Shown: piece by piece, positions 27,201 through 38,300 of the stretch | Layout of the letters: every line of letters begins with the position of its first letter | Numbering within the stretch: position 1 is the first letter of the stretch | Origin: Tubiluchus corallicola | Lineage: Eukaryota; Priapulida; Priapulimorpha; Priapulimorphida; Tubiluchidae | Direction of reading: 5' to 3' | Assembly (NCBI GenBank): GCA_030141605.1 | Contig: JAQGDQ010000064.1 | Coordinates: forward strand, 1 to 62,000 | Length of the DNA: 62,000 bases | Notes under the pieces: generated by a model | Told to the model about the DNA's origin: nothing | Database searches by the model: none | What the model saw: only the letters and a program-made list of their open reading frames with translations | Translations under genes and position numbers: made by a program

Positions 27201-30200
27201 ATTTGTTGAATACTTGAAAACTTTACCTCACTGTACTGAATTTGAACTTAAGTGAGTGTATATGAATTATATTTATGTTTTAAATAATTAAAATCACCTT
27301 TTTTAATTGTTGTGAAATTCTAAGCTGCTAGAACATTTTCCGTGTTGATTATGAAAGTTAAAAGTGTGTCAAATATATTTGTCAAAATTTTGCTGTATCA
27401 CGTTTTGTTTTGCTCATATAAAAATATGCTCTTCCTAAAGAGTTTACAATACAAATGGTGAAAAATTGTTTGAATATTTAATTGACGTAGTGAACAAAAA
27501 TTTCTATCTTATTTAGGACTCAATGGATTTTACCCTGCAAGTTTTGCAAATGCGTATACTGCTGCCGCATATGGACGTGGCTATCCACTTAGCCCTGCAG
27601 GTTTTGCCTATCCTTTTCCAGGTAAGTTGTAAATAAACTTGCACTTAATTTGTCTTTGTGAACGTTAGTGACGTTGGTTGTCGTTCCTTGTTTATCCTTT
27701 TATAAGATGTAAACTTCTTTGCTAGGATTGTGCAGTTGGAATTGATTTATTTTTCATATTCATTTTTCATTTTACCCTTGACATAAACTATCGTAGATGT
27801 AGTTCATGCAAAAATATTGGTAGAAATTCAAACACAAGGACAAAATGAAAGTTTCCTAATAAACGTCTTTTGCTTTGGTTATGTATTTATTTAGTCACTG
27901 GTCATCTATAACATATTAATACAGTCTTATTGGTCTTACTGCTGCAAATCTTATTGCAGTCATTTAAGCAGTGGGCTACTGTACTTTGTACTTATTTTCA
28001 TTATTATCATTTGCGACCTGAAATGTTAAGGCAATGGAAATAGTATATGAAAAGACAAGCAGGAAATTTATAGAGTTTTGATTTAGGTTTACGCCAGAAA
28101 AGTGCTACTGCTCAAGTTTATGTCGGTAGTTGGAACTGTAACACAGACATCAAATTAATGCTTATTATATAGTAATTTAGAGATAATAAATAAGCACTTT
28201 AGAAATGCCTTGTTTACAAGTTAAAAAGTAATTGGTCATGTGGCATAGCAGCACGTGTGTTATAGTTAGGTGGCACAGTGGTTCATGCAAGTTATTAGCA
28301 AAACTTCCCTAAATTTTGTGAAGAAAAACGAATGGAAAATTCGTCTAAAGTCAGCCATAATTGCCTCAATTTGAACTAGTGCATCTTACTATATTATGCA
28401 TTTAATGTTTATTTCATTACTTGGTTTGTCACTAAGTGACAATTTGGTTCCAGACTACACATTTTAATGTAACCTGTTCCGCCAATGCAGTTTTCTTTTT
28501 TGAACCCATTGAACACGTTTACTACAGAATTACTATATATGAAAATTGTTGAAGAAGAAGAAGCATTTGTTTGAAAATGTCGAATGTTCGGGTGATTAGT
28601 TTCAGCACAATTTCTTTGTGTAAAAATAGATGTCCTTTGGGGATTATTCCTACTATACTATGTTTTCAATCGTTTCACATGCTGACTTAGGGTTGAGTGC
28701 CTTTGGGCCTGCATCCCCACTACGTCGGAATCTGGGCCGAGAGTCCCGGCCTGATCGCTCCGGCCCTCTTTACAGTTACCCTGGAGCTTTGCCGGGTAAG
28801 CAGGGGCTCTGGAAGACCAGCAACGAATCTTCCAGAACCTTATCAGTGTACTGTGACCATTGTTAGAAGTTACTGCCTGTATATGTGGGTTTATCTGCTA
28901 GTGTTTAGATTAGTGCATTGTACATGTGTCAGTGTGTATGCCTTTACTTAAAGTACATCCTGTCAAGGTATTAACAAATGTTAGGTACACTGTGTGTTTG
29001 TTGCTGTGTGTGTTCTTTGGTGTATGTTGTGGGTAAGTCACAAATTACTGTCTAAGCTTGGCAGCCAGGCAACTCGATTTTGATTCAGAATACGAAGTCA
29101 AAATCACATAGGACATGTTTGATCGAATCAAGGTTGTAATATAATTTTTATTAGATTAGGAATGGTGGTTTGTGTTGAGGAAATTTATATGTTCTTTTTA
29201 GTTCGACAATGATTCATTGACTAAGCAATAGTTGTGATTAGATGACATAAGCAGTTAGTTAATAATAGAGTTCTTGTCTTGAAGCAGAATAATTTCTAGA
29301 AACCTTTTTTGAATGGGATAAGGCAGTAGTTGTTTGCTCAGTGAACCAATTTTCTTTAGAGTGTCGAAATTATGCGACAAAAATTAAACTTCTAATGACA
29401 TTTACAATTTGAATTTCTTCAGTTTACATTTTTGTGTTGTTTTGGAGAATGGTTTCTTAGGCCATCTTAATTTGTCCACAGTTTGGTGTGCACTAAACAC
29501 ATGAAAAATGGTCAGAAATTTCTGTATTAGATTAGTGTAACATTTATTTCAATCAGTGTCGAGGCACGTTGAATTTAGAAAGCATGATAGCAAACTGCGT
29601 TTTGTTTTAAAGCATGTAGGTTCTGAACATAGCCACTGTGCCTCCATTGCAACTATGACAACACTACGTTGCTGTGCTAACCATCATGTAATGCTAAGAA
29701 CTTGTTTAGTCATCTGCCCATGCCCTGCGATAATTAAAATACAGTTTGAATTATGCCTAGTTTGTCATTCACGGTCACTAAGCTTTGTTTGCATTTGACT
29801 CAATATGTAGGTATAATTTTTTTGTATAATTACTGTGTGAATATTATTATATTATATTACTCTGTCTTCTTGTATAAATTTGTGCACAGTTTGTCAAATC
29901 ATCGAGAAATCATCTTGCTTCCACTTCATGATATTGGCCGACAGTTCTATCATGTAAAGTTCTTTCATAATGTTAAAATGCTAAAAATTGTTATTGGAAT
30001 TCTTCCTATGCATTTTTTAGCTAAAATTTGATAAAAATTCAATGATAATTACATTTCTTTAAAAGCCCTGCTTACTGAAATATAACTCGTTAGATGAATT
30101 TCACTAAAAATCTTTATGCATTATACGTGTTGCCAGACATTGGCTTTTCCGGTTGTGGAAGTTTTCGCTAAATTTCAAGAACGTGCAAGATTTTTTGTCG

Positions 30201-33200
30201 ATGATTTGGTTGTTTCACTGTAGTGGTACATCAGAGCTTGGCTTCTATTAACACATGACATTTGGCTGATTTTCGTTTTGTCCGAATGGCCTCCCCTAAC
30301 TCACACATTAGGACCCTTCCTGCATGTTTAGTTGTTCAGTTCAACACTAGATGGCATGCATACGTCGTGTAATAACAGCATTGGGGTTTCACTGGCAATT
30401 GCGGTTTTAGTGGCACTGGACTTGTGCTGCTTAAACTGTCAGATAGCGACATGTGCATACCATTTCTCGAATGGGCCAGTCTAATAGTAAGTATAGTTTA
30501 GTTTGTAGGCTTATATAAATGACTATAGATGTAGATTTGATACTTTATGGAGATGAGCCACACAAACATTATGGACAAGTGGAAGAACATGCAAAGAAGG
30601 GTTTGGAAGAATGGGTATAGTTCTTTATCCTGTCCACAATGATTTGTTTAGTACCACTCCCCCTGGGAAGCGATACTTCAGCCACCTTTAGGCAAAACAC
30701 AAAACACAAATGCCGAGCTCTGATTACTTGTTACAGTCGCAACACACGATGGCATATTCTCTTTTGCTCATACGTGCTTTTTCCTGTTTCTTTGTGCGAC
30801 CAGCAGGTGACGGATTGCAGTTTGGCTCCCCGCTAGCTGGCTTCCCGGGGTCGTTTGGTTACGTGGCCACACCTTCTCCTGGTGACCGAGCGGCTGCAGT
30901 AGCAGCCAATGCAGCATCTGCCTATTATGCTGATTATGTAGCAGCAGCGGCTGCAGCTGCAGCAGCCGGAGCAGCCGCAGCAGTTCCAAACCAGATGGGT
31001 GGAGCGAGCATTGCCCGCAGTGAGCCTAGCCCACTGCCACACAGCAGCAGTCCATTGCATCGTGAGTACTTTTTGTATTAGCAGTACACCACAGCAGCAG
31101 GTAAAACATTGCATAAATTGCATAACCATCCGAGCAGATGAACTTTTTCCAGAATGTACTTAAACAAATACTGATGCTTTGAGACTTTGAGAAATGAACA
31201 GACTTCTGTCATTACAAATGATTTCATTCATTCAATGTGGTGCAAACTAGAATAAATGCAATGTTCAATGTTTAATGTGGTGGCTTGCTATATATTTTAT
31301 CATTTGGTCTAGTGCTTTATGTATTTGATTGGTTAATGCTTTTCGTAGTGCATCTGTTACATACGTTTTGCATTATGATAATAGTTTTGTAGAGCTAATG
31401 GCACAGCATTTTTATAAAATAATAAAAATATGAGAGCTTACTGATTATTGCTGGGTGTTATAGAGTCACGATTTCAGCTTAATTGATTTTAAATGTGTCT
31501 ACTGCGTGATGGTGTTACATTAGGCATACCTACCTTCTTTAGAAATTGTCAAACAGATACGTAATACCAGATGCAGTTAGAAAGTAATGTATGAAACACT
31601 AGAACAGGTAATAAGTAAGTTAGTGGAAGGTACAAGATTACCATAAAAACTGAGTATTTAAACAGTGACAATGCTTGATTCCATTTCTTCGAGGATTAGA
31701 TAGACTAGGCTGCCACTTGGGCTGTAAATTTGGGCTTTTTGTAATGTTCCACAATACGGTGACCCAGATTTCCCGGCTTCATTTATTTTCTAGTTTTGCT
31801 GTTCCCATAATCACAATGTATATATGCAGACATGCATGTATTTACCTGGAAAGTATATGCATGCCTTCTTTTCAGGTTAAGGGCCATCATTGACAATTAA
31901 TTAATGACTATCGATCATATGAGATGATTGCATTTGAAGCTTTTCCCTGATAACAGTTGTGTTTTCCATAGCAAAATGTTTTTTTACTCATCTAAATCTT
32001 ACTCGAGTGAGTTCACACTTGTGGTTAGCTCTATTGGTCCGTGCCAGTGCAAGTTTGATTTGTGTTAATGATACCCAGATGACCAATGAAATGCATACGA
32101 GCCTGTAGAGCACACTCTAGGTTTTATTTACTTGTAATTTCAGTTTAACACTAACAGCACAACTTAGTTAATATTATTATCCAAATTATTGCGCATACAG
32201 CAAACAATGTAACCGAGCGAGCAGCATAGAACAGCACTAAAAATACTTTTGTAACTCTTTCCGTGTTAATGAAAAGGCATGTCATTAACCTAAGAGTGTC
32301 TCCAATTTTCCATAGACCCTATAGATACGGTTATCTCCAGGGTAGTCATTAATTCATCTGCTTTTGTGTGACTTTAGATTCTGTAAAACTGAAAGTCATC
32401 AACTTAGTTTCAACTGTAGGTGCTTGTGTATTATCATCCAAAATTTTATAAAGTAGCGTCTATTTTTCTTAAATTGTGTTTAATTAATTAAGTCCTGAAT
32501 AATGTAACAATGCATGTTGACTAAATTCTTTAGCCTTACTGAGTATGCTAAAGTGTATTAAGTTTCTTGTCTTTACTTTTTCTCATCCTTAAGTGAACAA
32601 AATATTTGATCTCTTAACAACAATTGAGAGTACTTAAATTAAACCACCACGCAAATGTACAAAAATGTTTTTGTCTGACTAAGCTAAGCACTTGCTTATC
32701 TATAGTGTCTCCCGGTTTCCCTACAGTGCTGAACAGCTACCAGGGATTTGGGCCGGCTACCAGTCCATCTAACCGTGGATTTCCACCAGCTAACAGCCCT
32801 GGACCACTGGACATTTACGGCTCTAGCCAGGACAACATGAGCTACGTGCAGGCTGCCAGTCCTCAGCCGTCTGGCTTCCCGCTTGCTGCTGTTAGCAGGG
32901 TAAGTGTTCAGGATCTGTCAGAAAACCACTATTCGTCTGTGATGTTATCTGACTAACTTCTGCATAACCTTTCCTCTGTACTTGATTGTATTTCAGTAAT
33001 GTTTATATATCCCGGCATTTTCAAAAGTTGCATAATATCTGTGACGTGCATTGTTATTTTCAATTTTCACGTTAAAAGACTTGTTATAGGCATATCAAGT
33101 TTGATAAGCCTGACTGTACTAAAATAGATAATTGTATATTATGTTGTTACATATTATGTGCGCTTGGTTACGCTAAAGCAAGTTCGCTGCCTCATTATTT

Positions 33201-33957
33201 GCTGGGGAAACTCGCATGCTTTACTTGCTTTGCTTGGTTTTTCAAAAATTTTGAATGCTGAAGTGTAGACAATCACACTGCAATGATCGTCAGTTTAAAG
33301 TATTTTTAAAATTAAATTTTTTTGTAACTGGAAAGTCGAAACATAGACCTTTGAATAAAATTAATTGGTTTTTTCTGACTTTAAAAAAATTCTGTTTCTA
33401 CCTTTATCGTTTAAGATCAAAACACAAGTTTCTTTAATAGGTGTGCTTGACCAATAACGAAGTCGACAAATTAAGAAAGGCATATTCTGTCTTGCATTTC
33501 TATGCAAAACTGTTTCAGAAGTTGGTTAACTTAAGTTGTAATGACTAAAGCGATATCTTGCTAGCTAGACTTTGCAATTGTAAACTCAAAGTTGTATTTT
33601 TTAACAAGCAGATCTTAAATGCTGAATTTTATATAGTTATTGTCAACTGGGTAATTGTGGCTAAGCAAATGAGCGCATATCTTGCCCGGCAGTGTACTTT
33701 ATTTGTCAATGATGATATTTGTAGTTTTTAGCACTCAAAATTTTGCACTGTAGAAATCGTCTCTAATTTGCAATTGATTTTTAGACAAATCCTAAAACAT
33801 TATGACCCATGCAATGCAGGTAAGCGTGTTTTCGTGCTGCATGTAATGGGGGTCGCTGGTTTCACTATTCATCTGACTCACTTGTGTTTTGCTTTCTTGT
33901 TTTGTTTCCTCACAGGGCCCTCTGATTGCCGCTGCCTTCACTAATGGTTACCATTGA
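7551..33957 (+). CDS. msi: Musashi-type RNA-binding protein, 5'-partial, spliced
   Basis: Musashi proteins bind UAG-containing RNA through two RRMs and control translation in neural and stem cells. Coding exons seen: 7551-7599, 23851-23933, then 25759-25840 or 25907-25979 (alternatives), 27517-27621, 28691-28795, 30807-31061, 32706-32899 and 33916-33957. All borders are GT-AG and the phases agree. The visible part is 304 aa with the first alternative or 301 aa with the second. It starts in RRM2 with [17 protein letters not shown], followed by the RNP1 motif GFGFVTF, then [13 protein letters not shown] and [13 protein letters not shown] low-complexity Ala/Gly/Pro/Tyr tail follows, with AAAYGRGYP, a polyalanine run (nine Ala, Gly, four Ala), [11 protein letters not shown] and [12 protein letters not shown]. 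The end, [13 protein letters not shown], is nearly the family's conserved C-terminus. RRM1 and half of RRM2 are missing and should lie upstream of position 1. The family call is very secure; splice choices are read from sequence only. Confidence 0.95.
8697..9140. repeat. Nested tandem duplication with paired nuclear-receptor-like sites
   Basis: Two nearly identical 39-bp units (AATTTAGGTGCATTG...AAGTTATTG) lie at about 8701-8780. A longer imperfect duplication of roughly 165 bp follows (about 8800-8960 and 8965-9130). Both long copies contain TGACCTTGACCT, which on the other strand is AGGTCAAGGTCA, a direct AGGTCA repeat with no spacer. They also share ATATCTCCAG(C/T)ACAATTCG and CTTACTCTGCTTT(T/C)ACA. 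The region lies in the large msi intron. Confidence 0.75.
10590..10797 (+). repeat. Possible LINE 3' tail ending in a GAATT repeat
   Basis: The segment ends TTTTAATGCTGAAATAAAAGG then GTGAATTGAATTGAA. A T-rich untranslated stretch closing with an AATAAA-like word and a short simple repeat is a common end for non-LTR elements. No ORF2 motif precedes it, so this is inference from the tail alone. Confidence 0.3.
10993..11170. repeat. Imperfect 88-bp tandem duplication
   Basis: Two copies (about 10993-11082 and 11083-11170) share AATAATACGTCAAATTCT, ATTCTAGAATAT, GAAAAGCTGATTAGCTGATT and a closing TTAATAGATTGTG, with a handful of substitutions. It is a local duplication in the msi intron and has no coding sense. 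Confidence 0.85.
12600..12874 (+). mobile_element. LINE ORF C-terminal relic, plus strand
   Basis: An open frame reads [19 protein letters not shown], then [20 protein letters not shown], then [18 protein letters not shown], and stops at TGA near 12874. The pattern G(R/K)PKxTW ... AADRxxW is typical of the extreme C-terminus of LINE ORF2 proteins. Nothing upstream keeps the RT domain in frame, so this is a truncated relic. The orientation is the same as msi. Confidence 0.6.
13425..13745. repeat. Candidate SINE(s) with tRNA-type B boxes
   Basis: Two B-box-like words are visible: GAGTTCGAATCCC at about 13434 and GGGTTTGAGTCCC at about 13710. Between them lies a TTCTTTTTCTTCTTC tract (about 13643-13658). 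tRNA-derived SINEs combine such boxes with simple tails. I could not find convincing A boxes or target-site duplications. Confidence 0.3.
15000..15220 (+). repeat. Probable LINE 3' end with a (TAC/ACT)n tail
   Basis: The sequence ends CGGTAATAAATTACTACTAC and runs into about 65 bp of TAC/TGC trinucleotides. Non-LTR elements of the CR1/Jockey group often end AATAAATT followed by such a trinucleotide tail, so I read this as a 5'-truncated insertion. No coding remnant is present to prove it. Confidence 0.45.
15235..15294. repeat. (AT)30 microsatellite
   Basis: About thirty uninterrupted AT dinucleotides directly follow the trinucleotide tract. The array is self-complementary and likely length-variable. 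Confidence 0.97.
15880..16060 (-). mobile_element. LINE-like C-terminal fragment, minus strand
   Basis: The minus strand reads [20 protein letters not shown], then [14 protein letters not shown], then [17 protein letters not shown]. The order (fFxNRvvxiWNxLP ... sxnxFKxrLdk) is that of the last 60 residues of many LINE ORF2 proteins. Further upstream on the same strand the frame decays. Not intact. Confidence 0.5.
17938..18060 (+). repeat. CT-rich polypyrimidine tract
   Basis: About 120 nt composed almost wholly of C and T, dominated by CTCTCCCTCT and TTTCTCTCTTTC. It lies in the msi intron. It is roughly complementary in composition to the GA-rich tract at 25070-25225. Confidence 0.9.
21294..21431. 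repeat. 69-bp tandem duplication
   Basis: Two copies, 21294-21362 and 21363-21431, each begin ACAGATCAGCAAACAAATC and end with a TTTGGTA-type word. They are almost identical, differing by one T/C near the end, which implies a recent event. The period is 23 codons, so open frames read through both copies. That explains the duplicated peptide pattern seen there and is not evidence of coding. Confidence 0.93.
25070..25225 (+). repeat. GA-rich polypurine tract
   Basis: About 150 nt of mostly A and G with runs such as GGGAGAGAGGAGGGGG and GGAAGAAGGAAGCAAGAGAG. It sits in the msi intron between the RNP1 exon and the paired alternative exons. Confidence 0.88.
25759..25840 (+). other. msi: msi alternative exon A (RRM2 tail)
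   Basis: 82 nt, entering in phase 0 and leaving in phase 1. Acceptor TTGGTAATAG, donor GTAGGG. It encodes [12 protein letters not shown], then [16 protein letters not shown]. Its neighbour at 25907-25979 encodes the same segment with a different sequence, and the two share entry and exit phase. The residue after VECK is Ala here, where the usual Musashi motif has Lys ([12 protein letters not shown]). It is three codons longer than exon B. Confidence 0.85.
25907..25979 (+). other. msi: msi alternative exon B (RRM2 tail, canonical motif)
   Basis: 73 nt, phase 0 to phase 1. Acceptor TTTTTTACCACCAG, donor GTACGC. It encodes [12 protein letters not shown], identical to the canonical Musashi motif, then [13 protein letters not shown]. 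The intron from exon A is only 66 nt (25841-25906). Joining A to B directly gives GGT TGA, a stop at the junction. Confidence 0.9.
25980..27516 (+). other. msi intron, AT-rich, no other feature
   Basis: This intron follows the alternative exon pair and precedes the AAAYGRGYP exon. It is strongly AT-rich with short homopolymers. I saw no third copy of the duplicated exon and no mobile-element motif. Confidence 0.7.
27622..30806 (+). other. msi introns flanking the 105-nt exon at 28691-28795
   Basis: Intron 27622-28690 and intron 28796-30806 hold no recognised gene. Short plus-strand frames at about 29556-30031 resemble nothing I know. The acceptor at the end is a CAGCAG tandem (30801-30806). 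Confidence 0.7.
33785..33819 (+). other. msi: Possible poison or alternative exon in the last msi intron
   Basis: A 35-nt segment is bounded by TTGATTTTTAG and GTAAGC. Spliced after exon 32706-32899 (phase 0) it would add TNPKTL and then TGA, removing the conserved [13 protein letters not shown] end. Both splice signals are good, but there is no homology to confirm use. Confidence 0.3.
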
Positions 33958-35320
33958 GTACAATGCTGCACTGCAACATACAAATCTGCCAGGTATTGTC
34001 AGCATGTCTCACACTTCTTTACTTATTACGCTTTGTTAACATGTGGGTGTGCGTGTGTTTTTATCATCTTAACATTGTTTACTTCAAACCACAAGTCTCA
34101 TACTGATACATCTTGTTTTTGAAAGCATGTGAGTTTAGGGTTAAAAAGTTTTAGTGTTAAAAATTTAAATTCTGTTGTCAACATGATAAGTAGTGGAATG
34201 AATGCTGCAATGGTTTTGTACTTGTAGTTATTATATACCATTGAGAAAACTAGTAGAATTTTTAACGTTGCATTGTAATATATAATTTCATGAATTATTT
34301 GCAATTGGAATATTTGTGAAAAGCTTAATTAACCTGGCAAATATTATGTAGCTGAAAGTGCAGTAAAAGCATTCTTACTGCAAACTAATCTGCTGAAATG
34401 ATATATACCTGTTTAAGTAATAATAAATAAGTAATTTATTTGAAGATAATAATAATAACTGATAAGTGACACTGATTATTTTAATGTGATAGGTTTTGTT
34501 GCATGCATGAAATTATTGTTTATCTGCTTCCAAAGGATAATTTCCTGCTCTCTTGTCTTAAACAAACTGGATTGGCTTGTCTTAAACAAACCAGTCAACA
34601 GTGCAGTCTCTGTTAAATAGGGGTGTCTAAACAACACTGCTAAGTTCTATGTGATACAGCACTGCAATGGCAAGACTGGTGAAAGAAAGTTCTTTCTAAA
34701 ACATTTTACCCATCATTCATCATCCTTGTATGGTTTTTTTCAGGCCGGTCTCGGGACTTCAAATCAAGGACTTGGTCTTTTCTAAAGCAGAATAAATGAC
34801 GATAAAGAAACAGATAATAAACTTGAGACTGGAGAGCCAGTTAAAGAATAAGTCGGAGTGTAATCACCATTTGACACGTCAGGTGGCTGATGAGGCATCG
34901 ATGTTGTTTATAAATTTGTGTTTGATAATTACAAATTATTGAAACAATAATTTTTGTGGTATATTTGTATGAGCTGAATGAGCTTGAACTGTTACGAATC
35001 ATGAATTATTACTAATCAAACTTTTATCATGTATAATAATGTTTTAGCTGATAGAAACCTGTTCATTTGAAGTATTTAGTCTAATGAGACATTTTAAATT
35101 GACAATAGTTGAACTTTTTGATATGAAAAATGTTTTTGTCAAATTTTAACCCACAATATGATTTGTTTAATGCAAAATTATATATACATTCGTATACACC
35201 TGTAGCATAGCTGTAGTTTAGAGTATAATCATAATCATATTTAGCACTAATGTAGTCGGCAGTATGATGTCACTGAGTAATTTTAACATGAATATTGTGT
35301 AACAAATAAAATAAATAAAC
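33958..35320 (+). other. msi: msi 3'UTR with a possible UTR intron and poly(A) signals
   Basis: A donor AG|GTATTG at 33993 and an acceptor TTTTTTCAG ending at 34743 could remove a 3'UTR intron. The donor is about 35 nt after the stop, closer than the distance usually needed to trigger decay. AATAAA words at 34791 and 35305 are candidate poly(A) signals. The UTR may be longer. Confidence 0.5.
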
Positions 35321-38300
35321 AAAACCGTTTTCTGTGGGCTGGTCTATTAACTGAATAGCCATCAGAAGGTTGTTTTATTTTTGCAATGGTCACGACCTTT
35401 GAACCCTTTAGACATTTATGAAAGGAATTAACGAAGTTTTCCATTGCTGAAAATATGCTGTATGTACAATTGTGCTGTAGAGAGTAACAAATTTACGGAA
35501 ATGAGAAGTAGAGCATGTACGGAAAGAGCACAGAATTTTCAGAATTTTGACGAAGATTAGTTGTCTTACAGCAGTACATTTTTAATTCCTGAATGATCAA
35601 ATTCTCAAAGGTCGCCCAAGCTTTCATCATTTTGTAAATAGTTACTGTGCTATTGTTTTTTTGTTAAGAAGGTTTGCTGTATATCATTGCATGTTATTTT
35701 ATTTTGTAGACTCTTGTCCGGATTGTTGTATGGGGTTTTCTTAAACCTTAACAGTTTGACCTAAGCTGAGACACTTGATCTTATATGAATGATGCGTATA
35801 CTCATTACTTACGAGGGATATATAATAATATTTGAGCTCCCAAGGTTGTGACATTGTGGGTGCGACCACTGCATCTGCAAACATTTGGAAGAGGAAATAT
35901 TATAACAGATGTTAATACTGTTGAAATTGCTGAATATTGAGAGCTTGTATTTTATCGTATTTTATGTAAAATTACGATTGGTTGCTATTATTGACATGAT
36001 CATTTGTGTGATATAATAGACTACTATTACCTTGGTCATCTTTTTAAATTAATACCGTCACTATTACTATATGTGTGCGTGCAAACCGAAACTGTCCACA
36101 AGTGGGCGTAGTTAAAACTACGTTCTGATGCTACAAAGTAGAATGAACCAAAAATTGGGTCAAATGTCAATTTTCTGTTTTTCATAATAACAAATGCTTA
36201 ATATTTTGGACTTTTTATATTCTGGCATTAAATTATCAAGAAAATGTTCACCTCGTGAAATGGAGATTCGGGTCATGTGAATAACTAAAAAAGCTTAATT
36301 GCCGACTTATGGACAATTTTGCTGTGCAAGCACAAACATCACTATTGATGTCAAGTCAAATAATGATCAGTAAAAGTTTAAAATTCGTTTAAATTAACCC
36401 AATATTATTTTGTAATTCTTGAATAGTTGTCCTATAGAGTTGATTCATTCACTAACATTATTTAGTTGCGTTGCTAGCTGCTTTCCACGTCTATTGCTGT
36501 TTTAGTTTCTCGTTTTAAATGGTGCTGATTTCTCTTGCCTGTTGCTTTTCTTTTGGGGTAGTGCTAGACAAAAACTTTGGACTTACCGTGGGGATGTTTT
36601 TTGTGATGGCTAGTTGTCTAAATTATCAATGGACAAGAAAATTGAGACTAACTTTGGCGTGGCCTTTTTTTGTAAATACTGTACAGCCTGTACAAAGTAC
36701 GGATTAGATATAGCAGTTAGCTGTACCTAATATAGCTGTGAGACTGACATCCAGTATGGTTTATTTATGTTTGCCCAGTTTTTGAATGTTATAATAGTGA
36801 TATCATTTTTCAACTGCATTTAGAATTATACAAAATTTGGTTTTTCATTTTTAAAATAATAATAGTTTTACAAAGTGACTTTTCTAAATTCTCCAAGCAC
36901 CTTTTAAATTTTAAGGCTCGATTTTTGATTACGTATATTGTTAGCCTTTGAGTATATTTAGTTAGATACCCCCAGTGAAAATGTGAATACACCAATGTTG
37001 AATTCAGAGAGGGTAATCTTGAATTAAGACACATAGTGCTTGAAAAGTTAATTACAACAAAAACTGCAGTCCATTGACTTAAAGTAGGAAAGTTCCAAAA
37101 AGACACCATCTGTATCTAATTGGCAGTCCAAGATTGTTTTGCATTTAGATTGTTTTTTAGTCTATAATTCAGTTATTTTCATTGCTTTAGCTTTGCTTCT
37201 CTTTGTTACAGCACATATGTTTACCTGTGTTATTTTAGAAACTACCTTTGTTTAATTCAGTTAGTCCTATAGCTTTAGAAAGACGATATAGTTCAGGACG
37301 AAATATCCACCTTACAGTGTCCACCTGTAGAATATTTATTTACCCAACCTGACTCTTGTAGGGTCTGGGTTTTTAATCCTTATTTTACATAAGGGAAAGA
37401 AAAGATTATGCAACTTTTGTACACACATCAATTGTTACAAGGCAATATCATGTTAAATTTGACTACTTTAATACATCTTGTGTAATTATTATGATGTCCA
37501 AATGTTTTGTATGAATTGTAAACTCTTCTTTGGACATTTTGTACATAATGATGATATGATAAAGTTGTTTTGATTGTTGTCTAATGATGCATTTTGATTA
37601 AGTTGTCAAGTAATCATTGATCTATTGTTGTAATTTCTGATAATCAATCACATTCAAATTTAAGTCTTTGTTACCGGTAGTCACCAATTTTAATGAAAAA
37701 TTTCTTGTTAAGGTTCTGCTTTGCCAACCTATTCAAAAACTGTTTAAATCTTGCCTTTTCTGGAGTATTAAAAACGTTTTTTGTTTGCCATGGACTGAGT
37801 TGAAAAGCAGTTATTGGGCATTTAGACAGTCACTTTGGTATTGCATGTGTCCAGTACATATATATATATCTATATCATTTACTGTATGAGACATAATATT
37901 GCCCAACTATATAATGTCGTTACATGTCGTAATGTATTCACTGCATATATTAATAGTGACCTGTATATACATATATATACATATATATAACTATCTGTTC
38001 CTGTAATCCTGTATATCAATGTGTGAGTAACAATATATTCTCTGTGTTGTAGACTCTGTGTTGTACTACTAGCAACCAATGTAGTGAACAGTCAAGAAAA
38101 AGGAATTGTAGCTGAACTTTCATGTGTATGGTCAGTACGTTGATGTCATATCAGGCTTAAAAACAGTTCAGTAGTTTTAAAATTTGATATCAATTTAATT
38201 TGTTATCAGAAATCACCACTTAGATATGCTGCTTATCTTCATGTGGCATTGTGTAGCAGAATTGTGTCGTTTGCACTTTGCAGTCTCACTTGAATACTTT

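Noticed and set aside
30768-31129. Minus-strand Leu/Gln- and Cys-rich frames
   Set aside because: They are the reverse of the Ala-rich msi exon; the plus strand has the homology and the splice sites.
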